Assembly (NCBI GenBank): GCA_016875225.1
Contig: VGRW01000012.1
Span: 1-64,000 of the forward strand
Origin: Deltaproteobacteria bacterium
Lineage (GTDB): Bacteria > Myxococcota_A > UBA9160 > SZUA-336
Length of the DNA: 64,000 bases
Direction: 5' to 3'
Shown in pieces: positions 8,974 to 17,997 of this stretch. The notes beneath the pieces are model-generated. The model did no database searches and was not told where the DNA came from. It saw nothing but the letters and a program-made list of their open reading frames with translations. The position numbers and the translations under genes are program-made. The number at the start of each line of letters is the position of its first letter. The first letter of the stretch is position 1.

Positions 8974-9953
8974 CCGCGCGACAGTCCGGCGAGGAACCCG
9001 AGCAGCGCTTGGTTCGTGGCCTCGGGCGCCTCCTGCTGATTCCAGTGCCCCGCGCCCTCGATCAGCACCTTTCCGCGCAGGTCGGTGCAGAAGGTCGGGA
9101 GCATCTGCACCATCGGGCCCTCGCCCTCGCCGCCGGGACCGGTGACGACGCCGTCGCGAAGTCCACCGATGAAGAGAGCCGGCACCGTGACCTTCGCGTC
9201 GGCCCAGGGCGCGAGCAGCTCCCAGTTGCGGTCGAAGTTGCGGTACCAGTTCAGGCCGCCGCGGAAGCCGCGCCGCGCGAACTCTCCGGCGTAGTAATCG
9301 AGGTCGGCCTGCGTGAGCCAGTCCGGCAGCTTCGCGGGCTCCTTCATTCCGGTCAGGAATCCCGACGACTTCGGCAGGTCGAGGTTCCACTTCTCCTCGC
9401 GCGGCACCGAGCCCGACGCGCTGTAGAGCATCAAAAGCATGGTCTTCTTCGGGTCGGCGTCGAGCTCGCGCTCCGCCTTGCCGGGCTCCTGGAAGTAAAG
9501 GATGTACATGAAGCGGTCGCCGGCCATCGCCTTGAACATCTGCGTTGGCGGCATCGGGCCGCGCGGAAAGAACGGCACGCTCATGCCGCAGACCGAGCTG
9601 AAGCGGTCGGGCCGCAGCAGCGCCGAGTTCCACGCGACGATCGAGCCCCAGTCGTGGCCGACGATCGTGCACTCGCGGGCGCCGAGCGCGTCGAGCAGGC
9701 CGACCATGTCGCCGACCAGGTGGAAGACGGTGTAGCGCTCGATCTCCGCGGGCGCGTCGCTCTGGCCGTAGCCGCGCATGTCCGGCGCGACGGCGTGGTA
9801 GCCGGCGGCGGCCAGCGCGGGAAGCTGGTGGCGCCACGAGTACCACGACTCCGGGAAGCCGTGGCAGAGCAGGACCAAGGGGCCTTGGCCCGCCTCGGCG
9901 ATGTGCAGGTCGATGCCGTTCGTCTGGATCGTGCGGTGTCGGATCTCCGTCAT
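8970..9953 (-). CDS. Alpha/beta hydrolase, soluble epoxide hydrolase-like
   Basis: A 327-residue alpha/beta hydrolase. The oxyanion-hole motif HGFPES is at residues 31-36, the nucleophile elbow GHDWGS has Asp101, and the catalytic His is in GAGHWNQQE near the C-terminus. An Asp nucleophile and HGFPES/GHDWG are typical of epoxide hydrolases and haloalkane dehalogenases; lid-region Tyr residues favour the epoxide hydrolase reading. It is probably cytosolic, with no signal peptide. ATG 9953 was chosen because the fold begins right after it, although the frame is open further upstream. The 3' end overlaps the symporter gene by 4 bp. Confidence 0.85.
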   Translation of the reverse strand: MTEIRHRTIQTNGIDLHIAEAGQGPLVLLCHGFPESWYSWRHQLPALAAAGYHAVAPDMRGYGQSDAPAEIERYTVFHLVGDMVGLLDALGARECTIVGHDWGSIVAWNSALLRPDRFSSVCGMSVPFFPRGPMPPTQMFKAMAGDRFMYILYFQEPGKAERELDADPKKTMLLMLYSASGSVPREEKWNLDLPKSSGFLTGMKEPAKLPDWLTQADLDYYAGEFARRGFRGGLNWYRNFDRNWELLAPWADAKVTVPALFIGGLRDGVVTGPGGEGEGPMVQMLPTFCTDLRGKVLIEGAGHWNQQEAPEATNQALLGFLAGLSRG

Positions 9954-9995
9954 CGGCTTGCACCCTACCACGCGCGCCGCGCAGACTTCCGGCCG

Positions 9996-10415
9996 ATGCC
10001 GACCCTGCACACCGAGAAGCTGCGCGTGAACTGGATCGACACCGACGCGAGCGGCCGGATCCACTACACCGCGGCGCTGCGCTACTTCGAGGTCGCCGAA
10101 CACGGTCTGATGCGCGCGATTCTCCCCGTCGGCGGCACGCCGGGCGAGCGCGTGTTCTCGCTTCCGCGCGTGCACGTCGAGGCCGACTACAAGCTGGCGC
10201 TGCGCTACCCGGACGAATTCACCTGTGCGGCGCGCGTGGAGAAGGTCGGGAACAGCTCCGTGACGTACGGCTTCGAGATCCGGAATCTCGCGGGCGAGCT
10301 CGCGATCGTCGGTCGGATCGTCGCGGTGGCCACCGATCCCGCGGGCGGGAAGATGGCGCTCCCCGAGGCCTTCCGCGCCGCGCTCGAGACCGCTTCTAGA
10401 GATCGAGCGGGATGA
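9996..10415 (+). CDS. Hotdog-fold acyl-CoA thioesterase (4HBT/YbgC-like)
   Basis: A 139-residue single hotdog domain. The N-terminal strand NWIDTDASGRIHYTAALRYFE matches the 4-hydroxybenzoyl-CoA thioesterase/YbgC signature, with the catalytic-region Asp in the DTDASG segment (about residues 14-19). Such enzymes hydrolyse short or aromatic acyl-CoAs in the cytosol. It starts at ATG 9996, 42 bp from the divergent hydrolase start. Its last 20 bp overlap the end of the convergent atoE-like gene. The substrate cannot be told from sequence, but a short-chain acyl-CoA would fit the neighbouring fatty-acid transporter. Confidence 0.85.
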   Translation: MPTLHTEKLRVNWIDTDASGRIHYTAALRYFEVAEHGLMRAILPVGGTPGERVFSLPRVHVEADYKLALRYPDEFTCAARVEKVGNSSVTYGFEIRNLAGELAIVGRIVAVATDPAGGKMALPEAFRAALETASRDRAG

Positions 10416-11793
10416 GCAGCATCGCGAGCGCCGAGACGACGAAGCAGACCGCGGCGACCAGGAACGTGTAGCCGACGACCTCGCCGAAGCGCATTCGCGC
10501 GATCGACAGGATCGGGATCGCGAAGAAGGGCTGGATCAGATTCGTGGTCGAGTCACCGTAGGCGTACGCGAGCAGGGTGGTGACCGGCGAGACGCCGAGC
10601 GCCGACGCGGCGGGGAGCAGGAACGGCGCCTCGATCAGCCACTTCGATCCGCCCGACGGCACGAACAGATTCATCACCGCGGAGTAGACGTAGACGGCGA
10701 GCGGAAACGTGCCCGGCGTCGAGAAGCTCGCGAAGAGCTCGGCCAGCCAGCGGCCGAGGTGCGCGTCCTGCATCAGGCCGAAGATCCCCGCGTAGAACGG
10801 GAACTGCAGGATGATGCCCCAGGCCGCGTCGACGCCGTCGCGACACGCGCGCAGGAACGGCAGCGGCCGACCGTGCAGCAGCAGAGCCGCGAGCAGGAAC
10901 ACGGTGTTATAGGCGTTGATCGTCCAGGTCGAGCCGAAGCCGCGCGTCACCAGCGAGTGTAGGAGCGGGTAGCCGAGAAGCAGCGCCGCGAGCCAGACCC
11001 AGACGCGGAGCCCGTCGAGCGCCCCCGCGGGCGAATCGGCGTCGGGCTCGTCCGCGGGCGGCTTGGGCAGGATCGCCTCGACCTGCTCCGGCGACAGCGA
11101 CACGGCGCCCTTCCTGGGGTGCAGCGCCATGATGCAGGCCAGCGCGACGGCGGAGACGATCGCGATGTAGCCCAGGTTGAACGCGCTGAAGAGCGTCTCC
11201 GTCACCGGGTACAGGCGGCTGACGAGCGGCGCGCCGCTCGCGGGCGAGAGCAGGGGATTTCCGGGCGTCGCCAGGATCAGCGGCGCGGAGGCGGAGAGCC
11301 CGCCGTGCCAGAGCGTCCCGATCCCCAGGTAGGACGAGGCGATCAGCACGCGCACGTCCGCGCGCGGGTTGCGGCGCACGATGAAGGGCAGGAAGAGCGC
11401 GCATGCCACCAGGCAGATCGCCCAGTTCAGATAGGCGGCGGCGAGCGAGAACAGGCCCGCGAGCAGCACCGCCTGCAGCGGGCGCCCGGGGTCGGGCAGT
11501 GCGGCGAGCCGGTCGAGCGCCCGGTACACGGGCCGCGAGACCACGCAGGCGTGGGCGGCGACCATCGCGATGGTGAACTGCATGGCCAGCGCCAGCAGGC
11601 TCCACACGCCGTTTCCCCAGGCGAGCAACGCCTCCTCGACCCCGGCGCCGGCGCCCGCGATCGAGAGCAGGAGCGCCGTGGCGGTGAGCGCCATGCAGAT
11701 CACCCACGCGTCGGGCACCCAGCGCTCCGAGATCCTCGAGACCCCCGCGCCGAGCTCCCTGAGCCTGTCGAGCCCGCGCCCGCGATCTGGCAT
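10396..11793 (-). CDS. atoE: AtoE-family short-chain fatty acid transporter
   Basis: A 465-residue inner-membrane protein with about 12 helices, collinear with the AtoE/SCFA transporter family. Recognisable blocks are [11 protein letters not shown] near residue 28, [14 protein letters not shown] near 119, [14 protein letters not shown] near 160, and [20 protein letters not shown] and [17 protein letters not shown] in the C-terminal half. The family imports acetoacetate or butyrate-like acids. It starts at ATG 11793. A TATAAT on this strand (11814-11819) lies about 20 bp upstream and may be the -10 box. The 3' end overlaps the thioesterase gene by 20 bp. Confidence 0.85.
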   Translation of the reverse strand: MPDRGRGLDRLRELGAGVSRISERWVPDAWVICMALTATALLLSIAGAGAGVEEALLAWGNGVWSLLALAMQFTIAMVAAHACVVSRPVYRALDRLAALPDPGRPLQAVLLAGLFSLAAAYLNWAICLVACALFLPFIVRRNPRADVRVLIASSYLGIGTLWHGGLSASAPLILATPGNPLLSPASGAPLVSRLYPVTETLFSAFNLGYIAIVSAVALACIMALHPRKGAVSLSPEQVEAILPKPPADEPDADSPAGALDGLRVWVWLAALLLGYPLLHSLVTRGFGSTWTINAYNTVFLLAALLLHGRPLPFLRACRDGVDAAWGIILQFPFYAGIFGLMQDAHLGRWLAELFASFSTPGTFPLAVYVYSAVMNLFVPSGGSKWLIEAPFLLPAASALGVSPVTTLLAYAYGDSTTNLIQPFFAIPILSIARMRFGEVVGYTFLVAAVCFVVSALAMLLIPLDL

Positions 11794-12004
11794 GCTCCCC
11801 CCCGCCGACGGCCATTATAGGCAGCCCGCCGGCAGCGACCCCGCGGGCGCGTGGGGCAGGGGGATCCACTTCACGCCAGGAAGGGGTGGGAATTACACTC
11901 TCGCCTCCCGAACCGGGGCCGGGACCTTTGATCCGGGCCCGGCGCGGCGGTACGGGGATTGCGAGCAGACCGGCTCCGGGCAGGAGCCAGGAAGGAGTTG
12001 CGCG
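11794..12004. promoter_or_regulatory. Divergent intergenic region between atoE-like and pckG genes
   Basis: These 211 bp separate divergent genes. On the minus strand TATAAT (11814-11819) could serve the atoE-like gene, though no good -35 box is found. On the plus strand TTCACG (11870-11875), an 18-bp gap and TACACT (11894-11899) form a modest sigma70-like promoter for pckG. A strong ribosome-binding site AAGGAG (11992-11997) sits 7 nt before the TTG start at 12005 and decides that start. The promoter calls are by eye and weak. Confidence 0.4.
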
Positions 12005-13795
12005 TTGACGAAGAACCGGCGGCTTTCGGCGTGGGTCGACCAGATGGCAGCGCTCTGCAAGCCGGAGCGGATCCACTGGTGCGACGGCTCGCAGGAAGAG
12101 ATGGACGAGATGTTCCGCCTGATGCTCGCGAGCGGTACCGCCGAGCGGCTCAGTCCCGAGAAACGCCCGAACAGCTACCTGGTTCGCTCCGATCCGGCCG
12201 ACGTCGCGCGCGTCGAAGACCGCACCTTCATCTGCTCCGTGAAGCGCGAGGACGCGGGCCCGAACAACAACTGGCGCGAGCCCGGCGAGATGCGCGCGAC
12301 GCTCGAGGGCCTGTTCTCCGGCTGCATGCGCGGCCGCACGATGTACGTGGTGCCGTTCTCGATGGGACCGCTCGGATCGCACATCTCGTACATCGGCGTC
12401 GAGATCACCGATTCACCGTACGTGGTCGCGGCGATGCGCACGATGACGCGAATGGGAAAGGCCGCGCTCGAGGTGCTCGGCGACGGACCGTTCGTGCCCT
12501 GCATGCACTCGGTCGGCGCGCCGCTCGAGCCGGGCCAGCGGGACGTGCCGTGGCCGTGCAACGCCGACAACAAGTACATCGTGCACTTCCCGGAGACGCG
12601 CGAGATCTGGTCCTTCGGCTCCGGCTACGGCGGGAACGCGCTGCTGGGCAAGAAGTGCTTCGCGCTGCGGATCGCCTCGGTGATGGCGCGCGACGAGGGC
12701 TGGCTGGCCGAACACATGCTGATCCTGAAGCTGACTTCGCCCACCGGGCGGGTGCGCTACATCGCGGCGGCGTTCCCGAGCGCCTGTGGCAAGACGAACC
12801 TCGCGATGCTGCGCCCGAGCGTTCCCGGCTGGAAGGTCGAGTGCATCGGAGACGACATCGCCTGGATGAAGTTCCACGCGGACGGCCGGCTCTACGCGAT
12901 CAACCCCGAGGCGGGCTTCTTCGGCGTGGCCCCGTTCACGAACATGAAGTCCAATCCGAACGCCATGCTCACCCTGACACACGACTGTGTCTTCACGAAC
13001 TGCGCGAAGACCGGCGACGGCGACGTCTGGTGGGAGGACATGACGGAAGTTCCGCCGGCGAACGTCACCGACTGGCGCGGGCAGGCGTGGAGCCCGGCGA
13101 GCAAGACCCCGGCCGCGCACCCGAACGCGCGCTTCACGGTTCCCGCTTCGCAGTGCCCGGTGATCGCGCAGGAGTGGCAGGACCCGGCGGGCGTCCCGAT
13201 CAGCGCGATCCTGTTCGGCGGCCGCCGCGCGACGGTGGTTCCGCTGGTGAACGAGGCGCGCGACTGGCAGCAGGGCACGTTCTTCGGCTCGATCATCGGC
13301 AGCGAGAAGACCGCCGCGGCCGCGGGCACGATCGGAGAGCTGCGCCGCGACCCGATGGCGATGCTGCCCTTCTGCGGCTACGACATGGCCGACTACTGGT
13401 CCCACTGGCTCGCGATCGGAAGGCGCGCGGGCGCGGTGCTGCCGAAGATCTTCTGGGTGAACTGGTTCCGGAAGGGCCCCAACGGCGAGTTCCTCTGGCC
13501 GGGCTACAGCGAGAACAGCCGCGTGCTGAAGTGGATCTTCGAGCGGCTGGAGGGCGAGGCGAAGGGCATCGAGACGCCGATCGGCATCCTGCCGAGCGAG
13601 GCGGAGCTCGACACGAACGGCCTCGAGATCGACCCCGAGGATCTGGCGCTGGTGCTCGGCGCGGATCTCGAGAGCTGGCTCGCGGAGGTCCCGATGATCC
13701 GCGAGTACTACGCGCAGTACGGCGCCAAGCTTCCCGCCGAGCTCGCCAAGGAGCTCGACGCGCTCGAGCAGAGGCTGCTCGCGGCGAAGCGCTAG
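12005..13795 (+). CDS. pckG: Phosphoenolpyruvate carboxykinase (GTP)
   Basis: The 596-residue protein matches GTP-dependent PEPCK along its length. It interconverts oxaloacetate + GTP with phosphoenolpyruvate + CO2 + GDP, the entry step of gluconeogenesis. Seen directly are the P-loop FPSACGKTN with the reactive Cys typical of the GTP enzyme (near residue 262), the metal site GDDIAWM near 282, and SMGPLGS and FGSGYGGN in the substrate domain. The TTG start is supported by AAGGAG 7 nt upstream. The gene stands alone, divergent from the fatty-acid transporter. This fits growth on organic acids or acetyl units. Confidence 0.97.
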   Translation: MTKNRRLSAWVDQMAALCKPERIHWCDGSQEEMDEMFRLMLASGTAERLSPEKRPNSYLVRSDPADVARVEDRTFICSVKREDAGPNNNWREPGEMRATLEGLFSGCMRGRTMYVVPFSMGPLGSHISYIGVEITDSPYVVAAMRTMTRMGKAALEVLGDGPFVPCMHSVGAPLEPGQRDVPWPCNADNKYIVHFPETREIWSFGSGYGGNALLGKKCFALRIASVMARDEGWLAEHMLILKLTSPTGRVRYIAAAFPSACGKTNLAMLRPSVPGWKVECIGDDIAWMKFHADGRLYAINPEAGFFGVAPFTNMKSNPNAMLTLTHDCVFTNCAKTGDGDVWWEDMTEVPPANVTDWRGQAWSPASKTPAAHPNARFTVPASQCPVIAQEWQDPAGVPISAILFGGRRATVVPLVNEARDWQQGTFFGSIIGSEKTAAAAGTIGELRRDPMAMLPFCGYDMADYWSHWLAIGRRAGAVLPKIFWVNWFRKGPNGEFLWPGYSENSRVLKWIFERLEGEAKGIETPIGILPSEAELDTNGLEIDPEDLALVLGADLESWLAEVPMIREYYAQYGAKLPAELAKELDALEQRLLAAKR

Positions 13796-13802
13796 AGAGC
13801 CG

Positions 13803-14567
13803 ATGTCCGCCGCGCCGATCGCCGTCCAGCTCTACAGCCTGCGCGAGGCGGCCGGCCGCGACTTCGCGGCGGTGATCGAGCGGCTGGGCCGGATCGGCTA
13901 CGCGGGCGTCGAGCTCGCGGGTTTGCACGGCATGCCGCCTGCCGAGCTGCGCAGGCGCCTGGCCGACGCGGGCCTGGAGATCGCGGCCGCGCACGTGCAG
14001 GCGCCGATCGGGGATGCGCGCGAGCGCGTGCTCGACGAGCAGGAGGCGCTGGGGACGAAGACGCTCGTCGTCCCGTTCGTGCCGCCGGATCTCTTCAAGA
14101 CGCTGGACTCGATCCGCGCGGTCGCAGCGGAGCTCGACGAGGCGAGCCGCAACGCGCGCGCCCGCGGCATGGCGCTCGGCTACCACAACCACTGGTGGGA
14201 GTTCCAGATCGAGCACGGCGGGAAGCACGCGCACGCCCTGCTGATGGAGCTCGTCGATCCCGAGATCTTCGTCGAGCTCGACACGTACTGGGCGACGGTG
14301 GGCGGTCGCGATCCCGCGCGGATCGCGGCCGGGCTCGGGTCGCGCTTGCGGATCCTGCACCTGAAGGACGGGCCCGCCGACGGGTTCAAGTCGCCGATGA
14401 CGGCCGTCGGCGACGGCGTGCTGGACTTCCCCGCGATCACCGCGTCGGGCGCGAGCGCCCGCTGGCACGTCGTCGAGCTCGACGCGTGCGCGACGGACAT
14501 GTTCGAGGCGATCGAGAAGAGCCACCGCTTCCTGGTCGGCCACGGCCTCTCGCGGGGGCGCAGGTGA
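13803..14567 (+). CDS. Sugar phosphate isomerase/epimerase-like TIM-barrel protein
   Basis: A 254-residue AP-endonuclease-2/xylose-isomerase-like TIM barrel. The barrel strands show metal-ligand positions typical of the family: YAGVELAGL near residue 38, GYHNHWWEF near 123 (His ligands), FVELDTYW near 158 (Glu/Asp), and LHLKDG near 184. Such enzymes isomerise or epimerise sugars or dehydrate inosose-like substrates. It is the first gene of a tight three-gene set; its stop overlaps the next start (GTGA). It begins 7 nt after pckG and might be read through from it. The exact sugar is unknown. Confidence 0.85.
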   Translation: MSAAPIAVQLYSLREAAGRDFAAVIERLGRIGYAGVELAGLHGMPPAELRRRLADAGLEIAAAHVQAPIGDARERVLDEQEALGTKTLVVPFVPPDLFKTLDSIRAVAAELDEASRNARARGMALGYHNHWWEFQIEHGGKHAHALLMELVDPEIFVELDTYWATVGGRDPARIAAGLGSRLRILHLKDGPADGFKSPMTAVGDGVLDFPAITASGASARWHVVELDACATDMFEAIEKSHRFLVGHGLSRGRR

Positions 14568-15700
14568 CGGCGAAGGCGCGCCGCGCGCGCACGGGGATCG
14601 GCATCATCGGCTGCGGCGTGATCAGCCACGCGTACGCCGCGAAGCTCGCGGCGATTCCCGACGTCGAGCTCGTGGCCTGCGCCGACCTGGTCCCCGAGCG
14701 CACGCGCGAGCTCGCCGACAAGCACGCCATCCCGCAGGCGCTCGATCCCGAGCGGCTGCTGCGCAGCCCCGACGTCGAGGTCGTGCTGAACCTGACGATT
14801 CCGGCCGCGCACGCGCAGGTGAGTGCGGACGCGCTCGCGGCCGGCAAGTCCGTCTACGGCGAGAAGCCGCTCGCGCTCGATCTCGACGGCGGGCGCCGCC
14901 TGCTCGCGCAGGCCGAGCGCGCGGGGCTTCGGGTCGGCTGCGCGCCCGACACGTTTCTCGGCGCGGGCATCCAGACCTGCCGCAAGCTGATCGACGAAGG
15001 CGCGATCGGCGAGCCGCTCGCCGCCAACGCGTTCTTCCTCTCGCCGGGCCCGGAGAGCTGGCACCCGCGACCGCAGAGCTTCTACCAGCGCGGCGCGGGC
15101 CCGCTCTTCGACCTCGGCCCCTACTACCTGACCGCGCTGGTCGCACTGCTCGGACCCGCGCGCAGGGTCACCGGCTCCGCGCGCATCTCTCTGGCGCGCC
15201 GCGAGATCAGGAGCCAGCCGCTCGCGGGAACGATGATGGACGTGGAAGTGCCGACGCACGTCGCGAGCGTGATCGACTTCCACTCGGGTCCGGTCGCCAC
15301 GCTCGTGACGAGCTTCGACGTGCAGGCCGCGCGCCCGCGCAACATCGAGATCTACGGCACCGAGGGGACGCTCGCCGTTCCCGATCCGAACACGTTCGGC
15401 GGGCCGGTGCAGATCCGGCGCCGCGGCGACAAGGACTGGAGCGACGTTCCGCTCACGCACTCGAACGCGGCGCAGAGCCGGGGGATCGGGCTGGTCGAGA
15501 TGGTGCGCGCGATTCGCGGCGGCACCGCGCAGCGCGCCTCGGGCGAGCTCGCCTGCCACGTGCTCGAGCTGATGGAGAAGAGCGTTCTCGCGTCCGAGAG
15601 CGGACGGCACGTGTCGCTCGAGACGCGCTGCGAGCGCCCCGCGCCGATCCCCGCGGGGCTCCCCGACGAGGTGTTCGAGCGCGACGGAGGACCTGCGTGA
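14564..15700 (+). CDS. Gfo/Idh/MocA-family NAD(P) oxidoreductase
   Basis: A 378-residue dehydrogenase. A Rossmann domain starts GIGIIGCGVISHAYAAKL (about residues 13-30) and the GEKPLAL motif near residue 102 carries the family's catalytic Lys. The C-terminal alpha/beta domain includes GPLFDLGPYYL. Family members oxidise or reduce hydroxyls of sugars and inositols. It starts at GTG 14564, overlapping the previous stop, and ends overlapping the GTG of a second family member. The three genes form one operon. The substrate is not readable. Confidence 0.9.
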   Translation: MTAKARRARTGIGIIGCGVISHAYAAKLAAIPDVELVACADLVPERTRELADKHAIPQALDPERLLRSPDVEVVLNLTIPAAHAQVSADALAAGKSVYGEKPLALDLDGGRRLLAQAERAGLRVGCAPDTFLGAGIQTCRKLIDEGAIGEPLAANAFFLSPGPESWHPRPQSFYQRGAGPLFDLGPYYLTALVALLGPARRVTGSARISLARREIRSQPLAGTMMDVEVPTHVASVIDFHSGPVATLVTSFDVQAARPRNIEIYGTEGTLAVPDPNTFGGPVQIRRRGDKDWSDVPLTHSNAAQSRGIGLVEMVRAIRGGTAQRASGELACHVLELMEKSVLASESGRHVSLETRCERPAPIPAGLPDEVFERDGGPA

Positions 15701-16971
15701 GCCTGCGCTACGGCATCGTCGGCGGCGGATTCCTGCCCGGCTTCATGCTCCGCGCGCTCACGCAGGTGCGCGGCGTCGAGGTCGCGGGATTGGTCTCGCG
15801 CACGCCTCCGGAGGCGCTCGCCCGTTTCGCGCGCGAGCACGGGCTCGGTCCCGCGCGCGTCTTCGGCTCGATCGCCGAGATGGCTCCGCACGTCGACGTC
15901 GTCGCCTTCTTCGGCCCGAACTTCACCCGCGTCGAGGCCTTCGAGCAGGTCGCCGCGGCGGTGCGCGCGGGAGCGCGCCTCTCCGGCCTGATCTGCGAGA
16001 AGCCGCTCGCGCGCAATCTCGGCGAGGCGCGGCGCGTGCTCGAGCTCGCGCGCGAGATCGGCGCGCCGACCGCCTACTTCGAGAACCAGATCCACATGAA
16101 GAGCGTGTCCGCCGCGCTCGCGCAGCTCGCGAAGGTGATCCGGAGCAACGGCCCGCTCGTTCTCGCGCGCGCGGCCGAGGAGCACGGCGGTCCGCACGGC
16201 GCCTGGTTCTGGGATCCGAGACTCCAAGGCGGAGGCGTGCTCTCCGACATGGGCTGCCACTCGATCGCGCTCGCGTGGCATGCGCTCACGCCGCCGGGAA
16301 AGCCGCCGCGCTTCCTCGAGCCGGTCTCCGTGCTCGCCGACGTCGCGCTGCTGAAGTGGGGCCAGCCCCGGCACCGCGCCGAGCTGCTCGCACGCCACGG
16401 CGTGGACTACGCGAAGGTCCCCGCGGAGGATTTCGCCACCGGGCTCGTCACGTTCCGAAATCCGGAGACCGGCCAGCTCGTGAAAGGGCAGTTCACCGTC
16501 TCGTGGATGTACGACAAGCAGGGATTGCGACTCCTGCTCGACGGGATCGGACCCGGCTACGCGCTCGAGTCGAACTCGCTTCGCTCGCCGCTCGAGATCT
16601 TCGTCTCCGACGCCGCCGCCGCGGGCGAAGCCGGAACGAGCGACGCCGAGCTCGCGCTCGAGAAGGCGCAGGCCACCCGCGGCCTGCTCGCGGTTCAGCC
16701 GAACGAGCCCGACCTGTACGGCTACACCGACGAGAACGCCGACGCGATCCGCAGCTTCGCAGCCGGGCGCAGCGGATTTCTCGATTTCGAGTACGGCGTC
16801 GAGATCGTGCGGCTGGTGATGGCGGCGTACCTGTCCGCCGAGCGGGGCTCGGTCGTGGATCTGCGCGACGCAGAGACGCGCGACGAGCTCGAGCGCTACG
16901 TACCCTTGATCCAGCAGGGGCGCGGTGCGGAGCTTCTGCTCAGGCCGCGGATCGGCGACACCGGATCGTGA
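15697..16971 (+). CDS. Second Gfo/Idh/MocA-family oxidoreductase
   Basis: A 424-residue paralogue-type dehydrogenase. The nucleotide-binding start is YGIVGGGFLPGFML (residues 4-17), the catalytic motif CEKPLARN is near residue 104, and the C-terminal domain contains GGVLSDMGCHS (about 177-187). It is longer than its partner and only distantly similar to it, so this is not a recent duplication. Consecutive Gfo/Idh genes with a TIM-barrel isomerase often perform oxidation, isomerisation and reduction of one sugar. The GTG start overlaps the upstream stop. The 3' end overlaps the convergent nuclease-like gene by 32 bp. Confidence 0.88.
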   Translation: MSLRYGIVGGGFLPGFMLRALTQVRGVEVAGLVSRTPPEALARFAREHGLGPARVFGSIAEMAPHVDVVAFFGPNFTRVEAFEQVAAAVRAGARLSGLICEKPLARNLGEARRVLELAREIGAPTAYFENQIHMKSVSAALAQLAKVIRSNGPLVLARAAEEHGGPHGAWFWDPRLQGGGVLSDMGCHSIALAWHALTPPGKPPRFLEPVSVLADVALLKWGQPRHRAELLARHGVDYAKVPAEDFATGLVTFRNPETGQLVKGQFTVSWMYDKQGLRLLLDGIGPGYALESNSLRSPLEIFVSDAAAAGEAGTSDAELALEKAQATRGLLAVQPNEPDLYGYTDENADAIRSFAAGRSGFLDFEYGVEIVRLVMAAYLSAERGSVVDLRDAETRDELERYVPLIQQGRGAELLLRPRIGDTGS

Positions 16972-17995
16972 CGGCGATCGCCTCGTGATCCGAGAGTGCC
17001 GCGCCGGTCTCCGGTTCGACGGCGTCGATCACCGCGGGCTCGGAGACCTCCAGGCCGCGCGTGAAGAACCAGTCTAGCGCGAGCGTGCCGCGCGCCGATC
17101 CGCCGCCTCGGCTGCGCCGCTCCGTCGCGGTTCCGAGCGCGTTGCAGCCGCGGAAGTCCCAGCCGCGCCGCTCGGCCAGCGCGAAGAGCGGCTCGTGCGG
17201 GATCGGCTCCGCGAGGCGGAGTGGATCGACCTCGAGCGCGCGTGCCAGAAGCGCGCGGTCCGCGAGCTCGGCGCGCCCGAGCGAGTGCGTGTTCACGTCC
17301 CCGCCGACGAGCGCGGGCGAGCCCGGCGCGTACGCGTCGATCGCCGCGAACACGGCCTCGAGCTGTGCCGCGCGCTCGTCCGGATCGGAGTGGCTCTCCA
17401 GGTGGATCGCGGCGAAGGCGACTTCACATCCCCCGATCGGCAGGTGACACAGCACGGCGACGCGGCCACCCACGCGGCGCTCGCCGAGCTCTCCGTCGAA
17501 CCAGCGCCCGCTTCGCTCCAGCCGCACGAGCGACGGCTCGCCGAGCTCGCGCCTCGAGAGGATCGCCGCGCCGTGGTAGCCCACGGTGTTCTCCTGGCCG
17601 GCGTGCGCCTCGCGCTCGCGCGCGTCGCCGAGCCCGAGCTCGAGGAACTCCACGCCGAACGCGTAGCCGCAGCCGAGCCGCCGGGCGAGCTCGGCCGCGC
17701 AGTGGCGCTGCTCCGTGCGCGCCATGCCGTGATCGAGCTCCGAGAGCAGGAAGAGCTGCCCTCCGGTTCGCCGCAGCAGCGCGGCCGACGCTTCGGGATC
17801 GCGACAGCGCTGCGCGTTCCAGGCCACCACGCGCAGCGCTTCGCCGCGATCCGCTTCCGGATCGATCGGGCGCGCGAACTCGAGCGCCGCGTCGAAGCCG
17901 AGCTCGGCCAGCAGCGCGGCGTGGTCGCCCGTACCGCCGCGAAGCGACAGGATCTCGCGCCGTCGCTCCCGCGGGACTTCCGGTATGCTCGACAT
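16940..17995 (-). CDS. Endonuclease/exonuclease/phosphatase (EEP) family protein
   Basis: A 351-residue EEP-fold hydrolase. Core motifs are VVAWNAQR near residue 57 (Asn), LSELDHGM near 84 (catalytic-metal Glu), AIHLESHSD near 196, GGDVNTHS near 228 (Asp/Asn) and LSDHEAIAV close to the C-terminus (Asp-His). The fold covers DNases, sphingomyelinases and phosphoinositide phosphatases; the substrate cannot be chosen from sequence. There is no signal peptide. Its start (17995) is only 2 bp from the start of the divergent serine hydrolase, so both promoters must lie inside coding sequence. Confidence 0.85.
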   Translation of the reverse strand: MSSIPEVPRERRREILSLRGGTGDHAALLAELGFDAALEFARPIDPEADRGEALRVVAWNAQRCRDPEASAALLRRTGGQLFLLSELDHGMARTEQRHCAAELARRLGCGYAFGVEFLELGLGDAREREAHAGQENTVGYHGAAILSRRELGEPSLVRLERSGRWFDGELGERRVGGRVAVLCHLPIGGCEVAFAAIHLESHSDPDERAAQLEAVFAAIDAYAPGSPALVGGDVNTHSLGRAELADRALLARALEVDPLRLAEPIPHEPLFALAERRGWDFRGCNALGTATERRSRGGGSARGTLALDWFFTRGLEVSEPAVIDAVEPETGAALSDHEAIAVTIRCRRSAA

Positions 17996-17997
17996 CG

